Under the pieces are notes generated by a model. That model did not search any database. It worked only from the letters and a program-made list of their open reading frames with translations, and was not told the DNA's origin. A stretch of 64,000 nt of DNA from Rosa chinensis (lineage: Eukaryota; Streptophyta; Magnoliopsida; Rosales; Rosaceae). Positions 1-11,558 of the stretch are shown piece by piece; within the stretch, counting starts at the first letter, position 1, and each line of letters opens with the position of its first letter. A program made the translations under genes and the position numbers. Location of the stretch: assembly GCF_002994745.2 (NCBI RefSeq), contig NC_037092.1, forward strand, positions 72,639,823-72,703,822. Direction: 5' to 3'.

Positions 1-330
1 GCAAGAAACAAGAATGATGATGAAAACTCGAGGGCGAGAGAGAGAGAGAAACGATTCTGCAATGCAATTTTACATTCATGGCAGAAAGAGAGCTTGGCAG
101 CAACTAATGAAAAGAGCAAATAGATAATGTCCTTCTCAACCATATTTCCTCAGCAACTAATACAAGAGACAACATAGATATATTCTCAGCGATATAAAAG
201 AGAGCAATGAAAAGACACACATATGGCATACCCTTAATAGGACAAATTCGGAATAACATACAAAACTAATGGCTGCAAGAGAGTGGATAGAGCAAGGAAG
301 CATTCGATTACATCATTTTTCTAAAACTTT

Positions 331-2450
331 TCACACAAGTTTTTTTAAATCCTGTAACCGGTCCATGTCCTGCTCACTCAATATCTTACTCTGTTCACCG
401 ATACCAAGATTTGCCATGAGAAGGGAGACATGAGTAAGAAGCTCTCCTCCACGCCTAAGTTGTTGACCGTGCTCCGTCCATCCACATTGGCTTGCTGCAA
501 AACACAACATTTCTATCCACACTCGACTTATCATTCCCCATTTATCTTCATTAGTCCAGCTCTCCTCCGTTTCCAGGGCCTGCAACTTATGTGCAAGCAC
601 ACACCCTTCAAGCAACACTACATTGTTTAGTTTTCCTCCATCTCCTGACTCAAACTCATCTAGCCATGGATTCAACTCTGACTTCATCTCGTACAACACC
701 TGACTGGCACTTTTTCCAACCAATCGCTCTGTCTTACTTATGGTTTCCCTTCTCTCATAAAAAAATGTTGTGGCAGACTCACATATTTGTCGAAACAAAA
801 TCTGTCCAATCCCTTGGGGTAACATGAAAGGGCAGATGGCAAGAATATACATCATATAATCTGACAGCAACTTGCTCACCTTGGATTTGGAATTAGGATC
901 AGAAGCCTTCTGATTTTTGACTCAACATCATTATAGAAGCATATATCTGTTGCTACATGCCACAAAGCAATGCTGGTTTCAAACGGTACTTCATTCGCGG
1001 CACAATGTTTGATATATTTGTCAGTACATCCACTCTTTTGTACCGCATGTTCACCTCTCCAAGTCAAGACTTGACTACGTACTTGAAATTTGGAATTCTG
1101 CTCTGCATTATCAACAACTAGTTTAGCATCTTGAAGGTGCTCAAAGATAAGTTGTTTCATTTTGATTGGTACGCCCTTCAAAACTGTGTGCTGATGTTTA
1201 GAATACATCTCGTAGATAGCCAGGAACCTAGGAATTCCAGTACACTTTGGCGGTTTCAATTTGAAACAAAACTCTATGACATTGAATTGGCCCATGGATT
1301 CAGACCACCTCTTTTCAAGGCTCAGATTTGATCGAAATGAAGAGATTGCTTGGTAGATAGTATACGCCAGTGGTCGCTCTTGCTTGCTTAACCAGTACAA
1401 TGTCCAATCTGTAGAAACTTGTACAAAGATGGCATAGATCTCAAGTGCAATTGCTCCAGCACACAAGAAGTAAGTCAAATCTACATCAATGGTCAAATAA
1501 ATCTTCTTATCAATGATGAAACAAAAGACCGTAAATGTGGAAATGTAGCAAACCAGCGAGATGGCTCGGAACATGACCCCCGTGAGAGAATGCACTACGA
1601 GTGCCTTGGTGTACAGCACATCATACATAAAACCAATCTCAATCTCAATTAGCTTGAAGACATCTCCAAATGAATGGTCCTGAATCATAGTATCGGAAAG
1701 TTGAACATCCTTTTGTTCAATGATCTGATCTGTGTAAAAATGCCTGAACAACTTGAATAATGCATGACCTTCTTGGATATGTGTGGCTTTACGAATAGCA
1801 GCAGCATAGTTTAGTCTAACACGACCACTACTCTCATGATTCTCATTTTTAAAGGGAGTCAGAGCTGCAGTAATAGGGGGCAGAGATTCCCTAAGTCTCT
1901 TACTGCTAGCAGACCAGAGGGCCCAAGTCCTCTCTCCATATTTGATGATTCCGACAACAAACATTGGAATTGCTAGCAGTGAGAGGGGTAAGGAGCTGGA
2001 TGTCCATGATCTTAGAAAGATGTATAAAGCGGCACTAACCTGAACAAGTAAACCCAAGAGGTGCCTTAGCCACAGCTCGTTGTCCTCCAACGAGTAAGCA
2101 GTGATGGTGTCCGGGCCACCAAGGTGCACCAGAAGAAACGGAGCCCAAAAAGCCATGATCGCCGGGCTGTTTGGATTTGAGGAACTTCCTTGAGCGCTGT
2201 TTGGAGTTAGTGAGTTCTGCAGACCATCTCCTTGGAATGTAGAGATCATTCCAAGCGCGACTGTAGCGAACCAATCTGCCGATAAGTAGGCCGTCCATGT
2301 GAGGATTCTCACCCAGCTTTGAGTACTGAACTTTCGCCGGCTTCCCAATAGGATTAGGACTATTTGTAAGCAGAGACTACTTAGCACCATTACCCGGACG
2401 TCCCATTCGTTCCATAGTTTGTCCACACTTTGTGGAATAATTTGCACCAT
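331..2450 (-). pseudogene. DUF4220-DUF594 membrane protein gene, split by a 1-bp frameshift
   Basis: Two minus-strand reading frames, 876-2450 (524 aa) and 331-879 (182 aa), together make the usual ~700-residue, single-exon plant DUF4220-DUF594 protein. The N-terminal part has hydrophobic segments near residues 18-40, 48-70, 98-113, 130-170 and 300-350, as in DUF4220. The second part (SKLLSDYMMYIL..., then NPWLDEF and LEGCVLAHKL) is the DUF594 C-terminus. The second frame is open upstream of 879, through a stretch encoding SDPNSKSKVSKLL, until the T5 run at 914-918. One extra base there would join the frames, so a single-base deletion is the simplest lesion. The start at 2450 gives a sensible N-terminus (MVQIIPQSVD). 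Family function is unknown; these are predicted plant membrane proteins. It could be a true pseudogene or a homopolymer sequencing error. No neighbour on the same strand suggests co-regulation. Confidence 0.85.
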
Positions 2451-2954
2451 CTTTCTAATGGAGGTGGGATGCCGGCAAACACTAAATCCCCACTGTGTCT
2501 AGTGTCTATAAGAAGTTTTCAGGGGAAAGACAAGGGATATTGGACAAGATAAACAATGAAGCCTCCTTAAGTCAACAATATATCATAATATGCGAAGTTC
2601 GAACCCACGTTGTTGATGGCAATCGTAATGTTCTTCATATGAAACGTTCAAATTATTCTAGCTAGCTACATTTCACTAGACAAGGTTTTGGCTAGTAGTC
2701 ATTGTTAATTAGTTTGCCGTAATCATGTCCGAAACACACCGCATTAAACAAAGATGAAAGACTTTTGCCCTGTAATTAGTAAATTTCATAGAATACAATA
2801 GACCATAGATTGGTGCTTTTGTTCACATGCTACTATAGAACACAATAGACCATATACTTTGACTAAATTTTGTTTTTGAAGGGAGACTTTGACTAAATTT
2901 AGCTCCACTTCCATAGCGGCCAATCAACCATTTTTTGATGCAACTATATATATA
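2451..2954. other. AT-rich upstream region of the DUF4220 gene
   Basis: No coding region or repeat was recognised here. It would hold the promoter and 5' leader of the minus-strand DUF4220-DUF594 gene. Confidence 0.4.
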
Positions 2955-3281
2955 GGACCGCGAGAGATTCATTTTTAGGCCATTTAAAGGGATCGCTTAA
3001 TAGATTAATTTTTCGATCACATATATGCATCTCGATCGTTCAGATTTTAGGTCTATATGAGTAGATGACTTATGTAAATTTTCAGCCAAATTGATAATCG
3101 TTAAAGACTTTCAAAACTGTGATTTACAATTATAAACATGAACAAGTTCAAGTTTGACAGATTTGGTTCGTTCATGGATTCCTAGAAACTGAATGGTCGA
3201 GATGTCCATATGTGATTGAAAAATAGGTCCCACAAAGAATCTTTTAAATTGGGCAAAAATAGGAATCTCTTAGTGGAAGGG

Positions 3282-3282
<1 letters not shown>
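2955..3282. mobile_element. MITE with ~100-bp imperfect terminal inverted repeats, flanked by TA runs
   Basis: The left arm (about 2955-3055) and the reverse complement of 3180-3282 align along nearly their whole length. Shared blocks are GAGATTC, ATTTTT, CATTTAAA / CAATTTAAA, GATCACATAT / AATCACATAT, CATCTCGA and TTCAG. The element is about 328 bp, has no coding capacity and lies between TATATA tracts, so a TA target site is possible but cannot be proven inside the microsatellite. It is a non-autonomous DNA element; the superfamily is not certain. Confidence 0.7.

Positions 3283-3315
<33 letters not shown>
3283..3315. repeat. (TA)n microsatellite
   Basis: Uninterrupted TA dinucleotides of about 33 bp directly abut the MITE end. 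Confidence 0.95.
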
Positions 3316-3316
<1 letters not shown>

Positions 3317-3399
3317 CATGAAATTATGCATTATCTTCTAAAAACCACTCTTTAAATAAAAAATTATTTATTCATTTTTCTTTTAAATTATGACTGGTG

Positions 3400-3560
3400 C
3401 AGCTAGCTTTAAGTCTTCATTAATAAAAATGCTGAATACAGTGGAGGGACACAAAGCTTAAACCCCAAATTCTAATCAATATTGAGAGAACAACCCGAAT
3501 AATAATAGGAGTATCCAGTAATCCTATGTATTCAAACATGCACCAACTAGCAAGAGTTGA
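3400..3560 (-). mobile_element. Probable LINE 3'-end fragment
   Basis: The order of short motifs (cttcattaat, a 'gggac..aaagc...aacccc' block, then 'tatccag' and 'tatgtattc') resembles the better-defined LINE tail at 52141-52359. It is a 5'-truncated, minus-oriented fragment without coding sequence. The call rests on this within-window similarity only. Confidence 0.4.
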
Positions 3561-3943
3561 CATATCAAAAAACTAGCCAACTCCATTTGTTTCACAACAG
3601 TGACATCCTGGAAAGATAATGCTCATACAAATCCGCATTAAACAATTAAACATGCTTTCCCACCATACTGCCGACCAAAACTAACTCAGGCGACACTTTG
3701 TTTTATCCTGTCACTAAGAGGTTGCATCCATTTGATAATGATTCGCTTCATCTAGGACAGACAATGAACTTTAAGTGCATACACATGTATTCAGCTTGAC
3801 TCTGTCTACACGCCCGACTCTGTGTACACGAACTTTATAGGGACTTATAGTAATCAAACACTTAACAACTATAAAATAACAGGAGTGAAATTTGCACTCC
3901 CCTTTCTAAAACCACACTCCTCTCAATATTTTAATACTTTTAG

Positions 3944-4994
3944 TTGATTGACTTTTTTTTCTCTTCTGAAAATATCCCTGCCCAGTCACTTTATTTTCCC
4001 CTGCTCTCTAATCTCTCTCTCCAACTCTATAGAAAAGAACCCAGCAACAAGGCCAAAATTATGAATACAGATGTTCAAAAGCCTCCAATAGAGCCATCAT
4101 GGTTGAAGAACTGGAAAAGCCTAAAAGCTTTCTTCTTCCTCCACCCTACTCAAAAAGACTATGTTTTTGTAATACTGCAACTCATTTGGAAGAATTTCAT
4201 TGTGGAACAAACTAGGTCTTGCTTGGTCTTACAAATTGGTATTTTTGTTGAATATATATTCACTCAATTTCTCAATATCGATTCACCTAATTTTTCTTGT
4301 GTTGCTTTTCTAATGTTGGTCTTTGTTTGTGGCAAACAAATATGGAAAATTTGGTTGGAGTGTATAATTTTAGGCTTAGGCTGGTTACATAATGAAGGGC
4401 AAGAAATTACATTAACTTCAAGATCTTGCAAAACCCACTTCTTATTAGTTTCAGGATATGAAAATAAACAAACCAAATCGAATAAAGATCTCATCTTTAT
4501 CGTTTTCGGTATCCGGATGATTCTGTTTTCTGCTATATACAAGATTTAAGTGGCTCTAATGTAAGCTTTAGGTGCCAAACAATGTTGTGTCGGTCCACAT
4601 TTTCCAGAACCGAAAACTTTTGGCTTGAGAATCTGGGCCTCAACGCCGTTTCTTTGATCGGAAACTTGTGCTTCAAATTTTTTTTTTGGGGTACTAATCT
4701 TCACCATTATTGCCACCACTTATGAAGCTGAAGACCCTTTGTTTCACCCATCAACCAAGATCAGCAGTTTCCTCATGTCGAAATCCAATGCCACTTTCAT
4801 ATATGATGGCACTGAGGCCAATTGGCGAGAATTTTCTTGCTCCCAATCAAACTAAGTTTGAAAGCTTCATCAATGCAACTGATGTTGCTTACTTGAAGTC
4901 AGCTGTGACCGTGGTGGTGGAAGAGGCTGAAGTGGTGGTCGGCGGCTCTATTGTGAGGGTCCCATTGATTGCAGGGACACGGAAGTGTTCCATT
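3944..4994 (+). pseudogene. Unrecognised gene remnant, cut off by the Athila-type LTR
   Basis: I do not recognise this gene. A 201-codon frame (3944-4549; a likelier start is ATG 4061, MNTDVQKPP) is followed by pieces in other frames: an open stretch from about 4500 to 4690 containing RCQTMLCRSTFS, then 4710-4997 ending VVVGGSIVRVPLIAGTRKC. Codon use looks coding-like in patches, which suggests an intron-containing or frameshifted gene. The last frame ends a few bases into sequence that belongs to, or immediately precedes, the retrotransposon starting near 5036, so the insertion probably truncated it. No domain was identified and no function is proposed. Confidence 0.35.
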
Positions 4995-5035
4995 TGATGA
5001 TGACAACTATTATAGAAAAGTTTGAGGATATATAT

Positions 5036-7074
5036 TGATATATAGGAGCATTTTAATGCGACGTTTTAAGTGTTATTTCTGCATATTTACTTAGTTATTT
5101 CCTTCAATAAATCCTTTTGGTTTAGGAAAGTTTCTATTTCCTATTTTTAGAAAGTTTCTATTTTTAGTAATAGTTTATATTTTCAGGTCCTTGGTATAAA
5201 TGAGCTCAAAAGTGGAAAGATAAGCTAGAGAACGTTGGAGGGAGTTAAGACAAGACACAAAGGGCTGCATAAATGAGCTGAAATGAAGAAATGAAGTTTT
5301 CCTGTTTCAACCAGGAAACCTGTTCAGAAGAGGAAACTTTGACAAAGCAAGACTCCTAAGCTGTCCAAGAAGTATGATCGAAATAATGAAGAGAAATGAC
5401 CCTTGGAACCGTTAGGAGGCATCAAGGCTTGAAGGTGACGCAACAAGGCCCAAGAACCTTCTAGGTTAACTTGGATTTTCGGCAAATGGATTAAGGCCCA
5501 TTGGAATTAGGGTTTTGTGGCGTCAAAGAGATATTTTTGGGAGACTTATGTGTTGTTGCCGTGAAAAGAGAGAGAGATGGCGTGAAAATCAAGAAGAAAC
5601 TAAAAGATTACGTAAAGAGATATATATTCAAGGGAGAGTTTTAAGGAAAGAAGAAGTGTGGACAACAAGAAAACGCTCAAAACAAGTCTAGGTTCGTCCC
5701 TATATTTCCTAAAGGAATTTTGGCCGAAATATGTGAAGGAAATCAGAAATAAATCTTATATATTTCAGCATAATATATTTAGACTTAATTTGGAGAGTTT
5801 TGATTGGTTGGATGACACACCAGGGCTTACATGGCGTTACGTGATTGGTCGAAACTATGCAGAATTATTAAATAATTCTTTGGAAAAATACTTGAAGATT
5901 CATGAAGACTTGGAGACCAAGGCCAACGTCCCCTATATAAACTCCCTTATTCTTGACGTTGAAACACACCCTTTAATTCAGAAAATTAGTCTATAACGTG
6001 AAAGCTCTCTCTCCATTCTCTAGTTCAAGTTTGCGATTTCAAGCAAGGAAGGAAGAAGGAAGAAGAAGCCGTGAGCATCCCTTCATAATCCACCTTGAAG
6101 CTGTGAGTTTTGAATCTTGCTTTCAAGATTCAATAGTTCATCGTTCAAATTCTTTATCACCATCTCCATTCACGGTGTAATTCAACCTTTTTCCTTGTAA
6201 CCTCTTTCGGTTTTCCTTGCTTGAATTTGTATGATTTTGTTCTAGTTAACATATAACGTTTAGGGCAAAGTTAAAGCCAAATTTCCATGACTAAATAAAG
6301 TTTTTGATTCCTATACTTGTGATTCTAAGTTGCTTTTGTGAGATTGTTCGATTGAATTTACTTGATTGATATCTTTTATACGTTTATTTTAATTGGTTCG
6401 AAACTTTTAGGGTTTATGTATAATTGGTGCTAGATTTAAGTTAATGATTCACCTAATAGTTTTGTGAACTTAAATCAAAAGTAGTAAAGGTTTTGGGCAA
6501 AAATCGAATTCAATTGGCAAGGATTGCAAATAGACGAACTTATTCATACTAGGTTGTGCACTTAAGTTGATAACCTTTCTCTATGTGTTTTGCGTTGAAC
6601 ATGTTTTGATTAGCTAGCTTTCTAGACTTTGATTGCATGTTTGATAGGATTGATCTATGTGCTTTCACTTAGGTTAATTAGTCAAGGAAAGTAAAATATG
6701 GAAAATCATTTGCTTCAAATGTTTTACATGATCAACTTCTTTCTCATGACTTGGAAGAACAATTGTAGGGTTTGAATCGAATTTGATGTTTGGAATGGGT
6801 TTGATCTTTGTTTCTTGCGTTCCACTTGTGTATATGTGTTTTTGTGTTTTAATTTTATTTATTTTAATTTTCGGAATCCTAAAACCTAAAACCCCCCTTA
6901 TTTTCGTAAGTTGTAAATATTTGTGTAAATATTATACTTTATTTTTATTTTAATTCTTTAATTGCTTTACAATGACAGGTGTACCCTCAATCCCCGGAAT
7001 AGAACGATCCCTATTTACTATATATTAACGATGACATTTCTAGGGTTAAATTATATGCTTGCTAAAGCATATCA
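5036..7074 (+). mobile_element. LTR of an Athila/Tat-type Ty3-gypsy retrotransposon
   Basis: The right edge is set by ...GCATATCA followed after five bases by a tRNA-Asp primer-binding site. The left edge is less certain: TGATATATAGGAGC at 5036 mirrors the right end (reverse complement TGATATGCTTTAGC), giving an LTR of about 2.04 kb. No partner LTR is present because the element is truncated 3' of gag, so neither the target duplication nor the exact start can be confirmed. No coding function is proposed for the small open frames inside it (for example 5658-5996). Confidence 0.7.
5933..5941 (+). promoter_or_regulatory. Putative TATA box of the LTR promoter
   Basis: CTATATAAA lies in the middle of the LTR after a GC-richer stretch (aacgtcccc), the usual place for the retroelement promoter. 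Transcription would start about 30 bp downstream. Confidence 0.5.
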
Positions 7075-7079
7075 ATTTT

Positions 7080-7098
7080 TGGCGCCGTTGCCGGGGAT
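7080..7098 (+). other. Primer-binding site, tRNA-Asp type
   Basis: TGGCGCCGTTGCCGGGGAT is complementary to the 3' end of plant tRNA-Asp(GTC), the primer used by Athila/Tat Ty3-gypsy lineages. It starts five bases after the LTR end. Confidence 0.9.
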
Positions 7099-8182
7099 TG
7101 AAAAATCACTTGTTAAATTGTGAATATATGTTGTTTATATTGTTTTCGAAACATAGATTAATTAATTTACTTAGGTTGTTATTTTTATTGTTGAAAACGA
7201 GTTTTAATTGTAAGTTGTAATTTGAGAGGAATAGGTGAAGTCGCGTTTGTTAATATTGGCCTAAACCCATTATTGGTGCCTAGTTCAGGTCCCTTAAGGT
7301 TGAGGGCGGCCTTTATTAACACTTGTTGAACTATCTTCACACTTAGGACCTTTTTCATCTTAGTAAGTATAGCCTATGTGGGATGGTGTCTAGGAAGGGG
7401 ACAACGTTCATGATGGGTTTTGGATCCAGAAGTGCTTACAAATGGTCCTAAACCACTATGTGAGAGTAGCTCATGCCAAAATGGATTCTGCCTCTTGTGG
7501 TCGCCCTCCCCTACCTGGCCATTTCAGTAAGGTTGCCCAAAAGATGCTTAAGGGACTTTGTGTCTAGATGACTATACTTAGGCCGCACGTCCACTTGATT
7601 TACCGCTTGGAATTTAATTCGATATCAATGATATTTATAACAAAAGAAAATGTTGTGATACACTAAGGTATATTGGATTAAACATAGTCTGGAAAAGGGT
7701 AGCTGTTTCAGTCCCATTGCACATCAAGACTCCATGTTCCCGTACCTGACTGTTGAAAATAATTGTAAATAAAAGAAAAGAAAAGAAATACTTGTACTTA
7801 TTTTTTAGTAAAAATTGTTGTTTGTGAGAGTAAAAATTTTATTATGAGTTTTTAACCATAAACAGAATAGGTGAAGGACTTTATCTTTAACGTTAGTCAT
7901 GCGACTAGTGTTAAGGGTAGAGCCCTTGGGCCGCACGTCTAAACCTTGGTTAAGGGCTTATAATAGAATTCGAGCTTTTGTAAATTACGTAACTCACCCT
8001 TTTACTTGTTTAAATTTGTGATGTTTTGAACTCTTGGTTTGTGTGAAAATTTTGTACATTATACTTCTAATTATACTTGTAAAGATTGTGATATTTTATT
8101 GTACAAAATATCAAGTTGTATTTATTTTATTGTATAGTTTACTCATTTATTTATTTCTTAATATTCTTCAGGAACTTTATGA
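7099..8182 (+). other. Untranslated leader of the Athila-type element
   Basis: About 1.1 kb between the primer site and gag has no long open frame. A motif 'ggccgcacgtc' occurs twice (about 7582 and 7930). This fits the long leaders of this lineage. Confidence 0.6.
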
Positions 8183-9006
8183 ATGTCCAAGTCTTCTAAA
8201 ATACCTAGTGCACAAGAAATTGAAGAAAGACTTGCACGTTCGTAGAATCCTCCACGACTTGAGTACAGAAAACCTTCTCCTTTGCAATTTAAGGAATACA
8301 TATTTAACGAGCAAGGGAAGAGGATTTTACAGTCTTCTGAGGAGTCTACATCACCTACACCAACTCCCTCTCCACCTTCACTTACGCCATCACCTTTTGT
8401 TTCCTCCAATTCAATCTCAACTCAGATTACACCACCTCTTTCACCTTCACTACCCTATTCACCATCCCCTGAAGAAGAGGACGCAGAAATGTGATTAAAT
8501 GCTAATCAATCCATTAGGAAACTTTCCTCATCAGTGGTTCAAGGAGGACTCCCAACAAGCATTGTGTTTCCTGTTGCTGCTGAAGGAAGGTCTGCAGACT
8601 TTGAGCTCAAAAGTGGACTATTGCATAGACTTCCTGTGTTTCATGGCCTATCTATGGAGGATGCCAACAAGCATCTCCATGAGTTTCTGTTTGTCTGTTC
8701 AAGCATGATTCCACAAGAAGCTGATGAAGATATCCTTAAGTTGAAGGCCTTTCCCTTCTCACTAGCTGATAGAGCCAAGGACTGGCTATTTGAACTTCCT
8801 GCTGGGCGTATTACATCATGGGACTCAATGATGAAAGTCTTCTTGGAGAAATACTTCCCAACGTCCAAGGTAATCATGCTCAAGAAGAAGATAAGTGGTA
8901 TTGAGCAAGCACAAGACGAGTCTTATGCTGCCTACTATGAGAGGTTCAAATCCCTACTTGCCCAATGTCCTCAACATCAGATGAAGGACGAGAACCTCCT
9001 TACATG
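8183..9006 (+). pseudogene. gag of the Athila-type retrotransposon, truncated and with two in-frame stops
   Basis: Translation from ATG 8183 (MSKSSKIPSAQEIEERLARS) stays in one frame to about 9006 but contains TAG at 8243-8245 and TGA at 8492-8494. The part after 8534 is the retrotransposon gag core: ADFELKSGLLHRLPVFHG, AFPFSLADRAKDWLF, FLEKYFPTSK and YYERFKSLLAQCPQHQMK are hallmarks of Athila/Tat capsid proteins. A proline/serine-rich linker (residues ~55-95) precedes it. The frame breaks off after ...DENLLTCF, where the sequence changes to a BAHD acyltransferase 3' end. Protease, RT, RNase H and integrase are absent. The element cannot move on its own. Confidence 0.9.
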
Positions 9007-9263
9007 CTTCAGCATCGTCATCAGGATATGTCAAGCCTTGCTCATGGTACTCATGTCGGGTGCCCTAATTTTGGGATAACTAGCTGGTTTATGCTGCCCC
9101 TCTATAAAATGCTAATTTCGGGTGAGGACGACCAAGTTTCATGGGAGGTGCTGGAATTCCAAGTGAAGGGAAGGCTTACACCGATTGGAACTAATGATGC
9201 GAGTTTATAGCTGTTCTTTGATCTGCATTCTCAGCATATGAAATCATTTTCTGAGTTGGTTTA
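9007..9263 (+). pseudogene. BAHD acyltransferase copy A, 3'-terminal fragment
   Basis: From 'cttcagca' at 9007 the DNA matches the last ~250 bp of the BAHD genes at 12721 and 54291: [23 protein letters not shown] and LPLY, then a damaged DFGWG region, the 'EFQVKGRL' area and a terminal stretch QHMKSFSELV ending TAA 9261-9263. There are frameshifts around 9030, 9100 and 9210. The 5' four-fifths of the gene is missing; gag sequence takes its place with no recognisable LTR between. Its downstream flank is duplicated after copy C, so it is a relic of a tandem copy and not a free retroposed fragment. Confidence 0.85.
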
Positions 9264-10640
9264 ATGGTTTATGACACATAACTGATTAGTCCGGAATACC
9301 AATCAGAGAGTTGTTTGTGGTAATGGGTTCCACTTTGTGTCTTGCATGTTAATTTGATGAAGTATTGATGTAAGCTTTGTTGTGTATGGTGTCTCTTCAC
9401 ACTGTGTTGGCTGTATTTTGTGACTATTTTCAATTAAATAGGGATATCTTCCATGTTATCAAAAAATTAATTAGATGGTTAATTTTATTTCGATCAAATT
9501 TTACACTTAATTTGATTGTGCATTAGGATTTCTAATTTAGTCATAATATGTCAATTTCTCTATGAATCGCTGATGTAGTGAGTCATGTCAAGTTTTAGCA
9601 TTCGCCATGTAAAAAACGGTGTTTCTGAACCAAATATCAAATATTACTTTGAACAGGCTCAGTATATCAACAATTCTTGAAGAATTTGATGGATTAGATA
9701 ATAATTAGCTATGATCGATCAAATTGAAGAATACAAGGACACATATAATCAATCAAAAGGTTTGAACATAAATAATTTTAGGTTTAGAGTTCATAGAGTT
9801 AAAATGATTTTAACCCTAAATAAATAAAAAATAACACCCGCATGTTACATAATCATGCTTTTATATATGATCAAAGTTATAGAAACTGCTCAACTTTGGA
9901 ATGTTATTTATGAAAACTAGAATCCTATATGTTGGGCCAATTGGCGGTGGAGGCTATAGGCGTAGAGAGTAATTCTGGGAGTAGTCTGGTGGCCCCAAGA
10001 AGGGCTGTGCTTGCCTGCTTGGAGCGTACCGCCCAGAGGTTGCTTGAATGTCGTATCAGTTGCTTGAATATTGATTTGATATATAGCACAATCGGTGGTT
10101 TGTGATTATTGAATCGGGGTGGATCAGCTACAACTCTCTTCATTCAATCAATGCGAATTCGTCCTTTTCCCTAGTTCTTACAGAGCTCACATCGTTTTTC
10201 ACTTTTTCTCAGTATTTCCCAAAACGATGCACCAATAATTGTTATCATTCAGGTCTGGTGCCTATTATGGATATATCCGATGAGAGAGTGGGTCTAGTAT
10301 ATCTGTATGCTATTATGGTCCAGCTAAACAAGGAAAATATACACCCCATACTTCAGATCAGCCCATGCTATTGCTCGCTGCTTGTGTAAACTGTGACGCC
10401 TTGAGTAGAAGTATTGGGCATTATAAGGCATGCAACCCAATCATCATTGAGCGTACAATACAGAGAGCTAGTTCATCTGGCTGGGGTGCATTTCCTGGGA
10501 CTGAGAGGTACGTATTTGTTCCCAACTACTATAACCTGTTGGTCCCATTCTCAACTTTTCTTCATTTTCTAATTTCTATACAATTTGCCATTGGTCTAAA
10601 GATATTTTGGTCTATTAAAATTTAAAAACGGAATAGATCT
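9264..10640. repeat. Duplicated BAHD-cluster flank, containing an old MITE relative (about 9475-9823)
   Basis: About 9395-9870 aligns with 52020-52760 (ttggctgtatttt, tttctaattt, caccatgtaa-like, 'aacacccgc' blocks). About 10130-10600 aligns with 53430-53880 (cagagctcac, gatgagagagtggg, gctgcttgtgtaaa, gcatgcaaccca, gcgtacaatacagag, gtgcatttcctgg). These are segmental copies of sequence between tandem BAHD genes. The stretch 9475-9823 has the right arm of the MITE family seen intact at 17807-18202. No gene was identified; the short frames at 10102-10625 have no recognisable product. Confidence 0.75.
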
Positions 10641-11558
10641 ACCCACTCCATTGAGATTTCATTTCAGTTAGGAGGAAAGACACACACAAGGTAAAAGTGA
10701 AATAGCTTGTATACTTACTGTATCAGTGTATACAATAAAATGTTGACTTTGGAGCGGTTTTACAATTTTTAGAAATTTGATTTTTCATTTGTTTGGTTTT
10801 GAAATCATGCACTTTATTTTTATTACATCAAGACCTGACACAACAATTAGTGTTCCAGAGTCAAACATACAACATTTCATTTACAAATGAGAGACTTATA
10901 TCACTACATCAAATGATATTGGACAAATCATACATTTTCTTTTTGATAGAATTATTTTAAGCAATCAGTATTTTGTTTAATTTGGAATATAAAATTAAAA
11001 AAATAACAATTTGGATAAAATGATTGATAATTTTTTTTTAGACAATAAATGATTAAAAATAATTCGGACACGATGAAGGAAAATTCAATTCTTAGTATAA
11101 TTAGACAATAGGTCGATAAAGTTGAAATCTTGTATTTCATTCTAATAATTAGTATTCACATTGCATTCCAAACATAATATTTCGTGCTGTGATTTCATAT
11201 CTCTATCAACCAACTCTTTCAATAGAGGAGAAATTGTCAAAACTTTTGGGAATGAAAAAGTAAAAGTTGCAGACATTCTAGCAGCAAAGCACAGTAAGAA
11301 TGCTCTATCTAATTACCCTTGAAAATCTACTAAGAATTTCTATTACAAAGTACAAACTTATCTTTAGTCAACCCCAATATCTATCTCTAGTCCACCCCAA
11401 TATCTTACACAATTACACAAATGAATTATTAAGATATCTAAATCAAAAAAGTACTTGTCGGAGCATATATATATTTGGTTGACAGGTTGATGAGTAATTT
11501 TTTCATTTCATGGTTACGAAAGCATGACTTAAATTGTCACACATTTTATTTCATCTTT
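10641..11558. other. AT-rich intergenic sequence
   Basis: Only short frames occur on either strand and no repeat was recognised. Confidence 0.4.

Noticed and set aside
5658..6180. Frames of 112 and 60 codons in the Athila-type LTR
   Set aside because: They lie across the promoter/transcript start region of the LTR and match no known domain.
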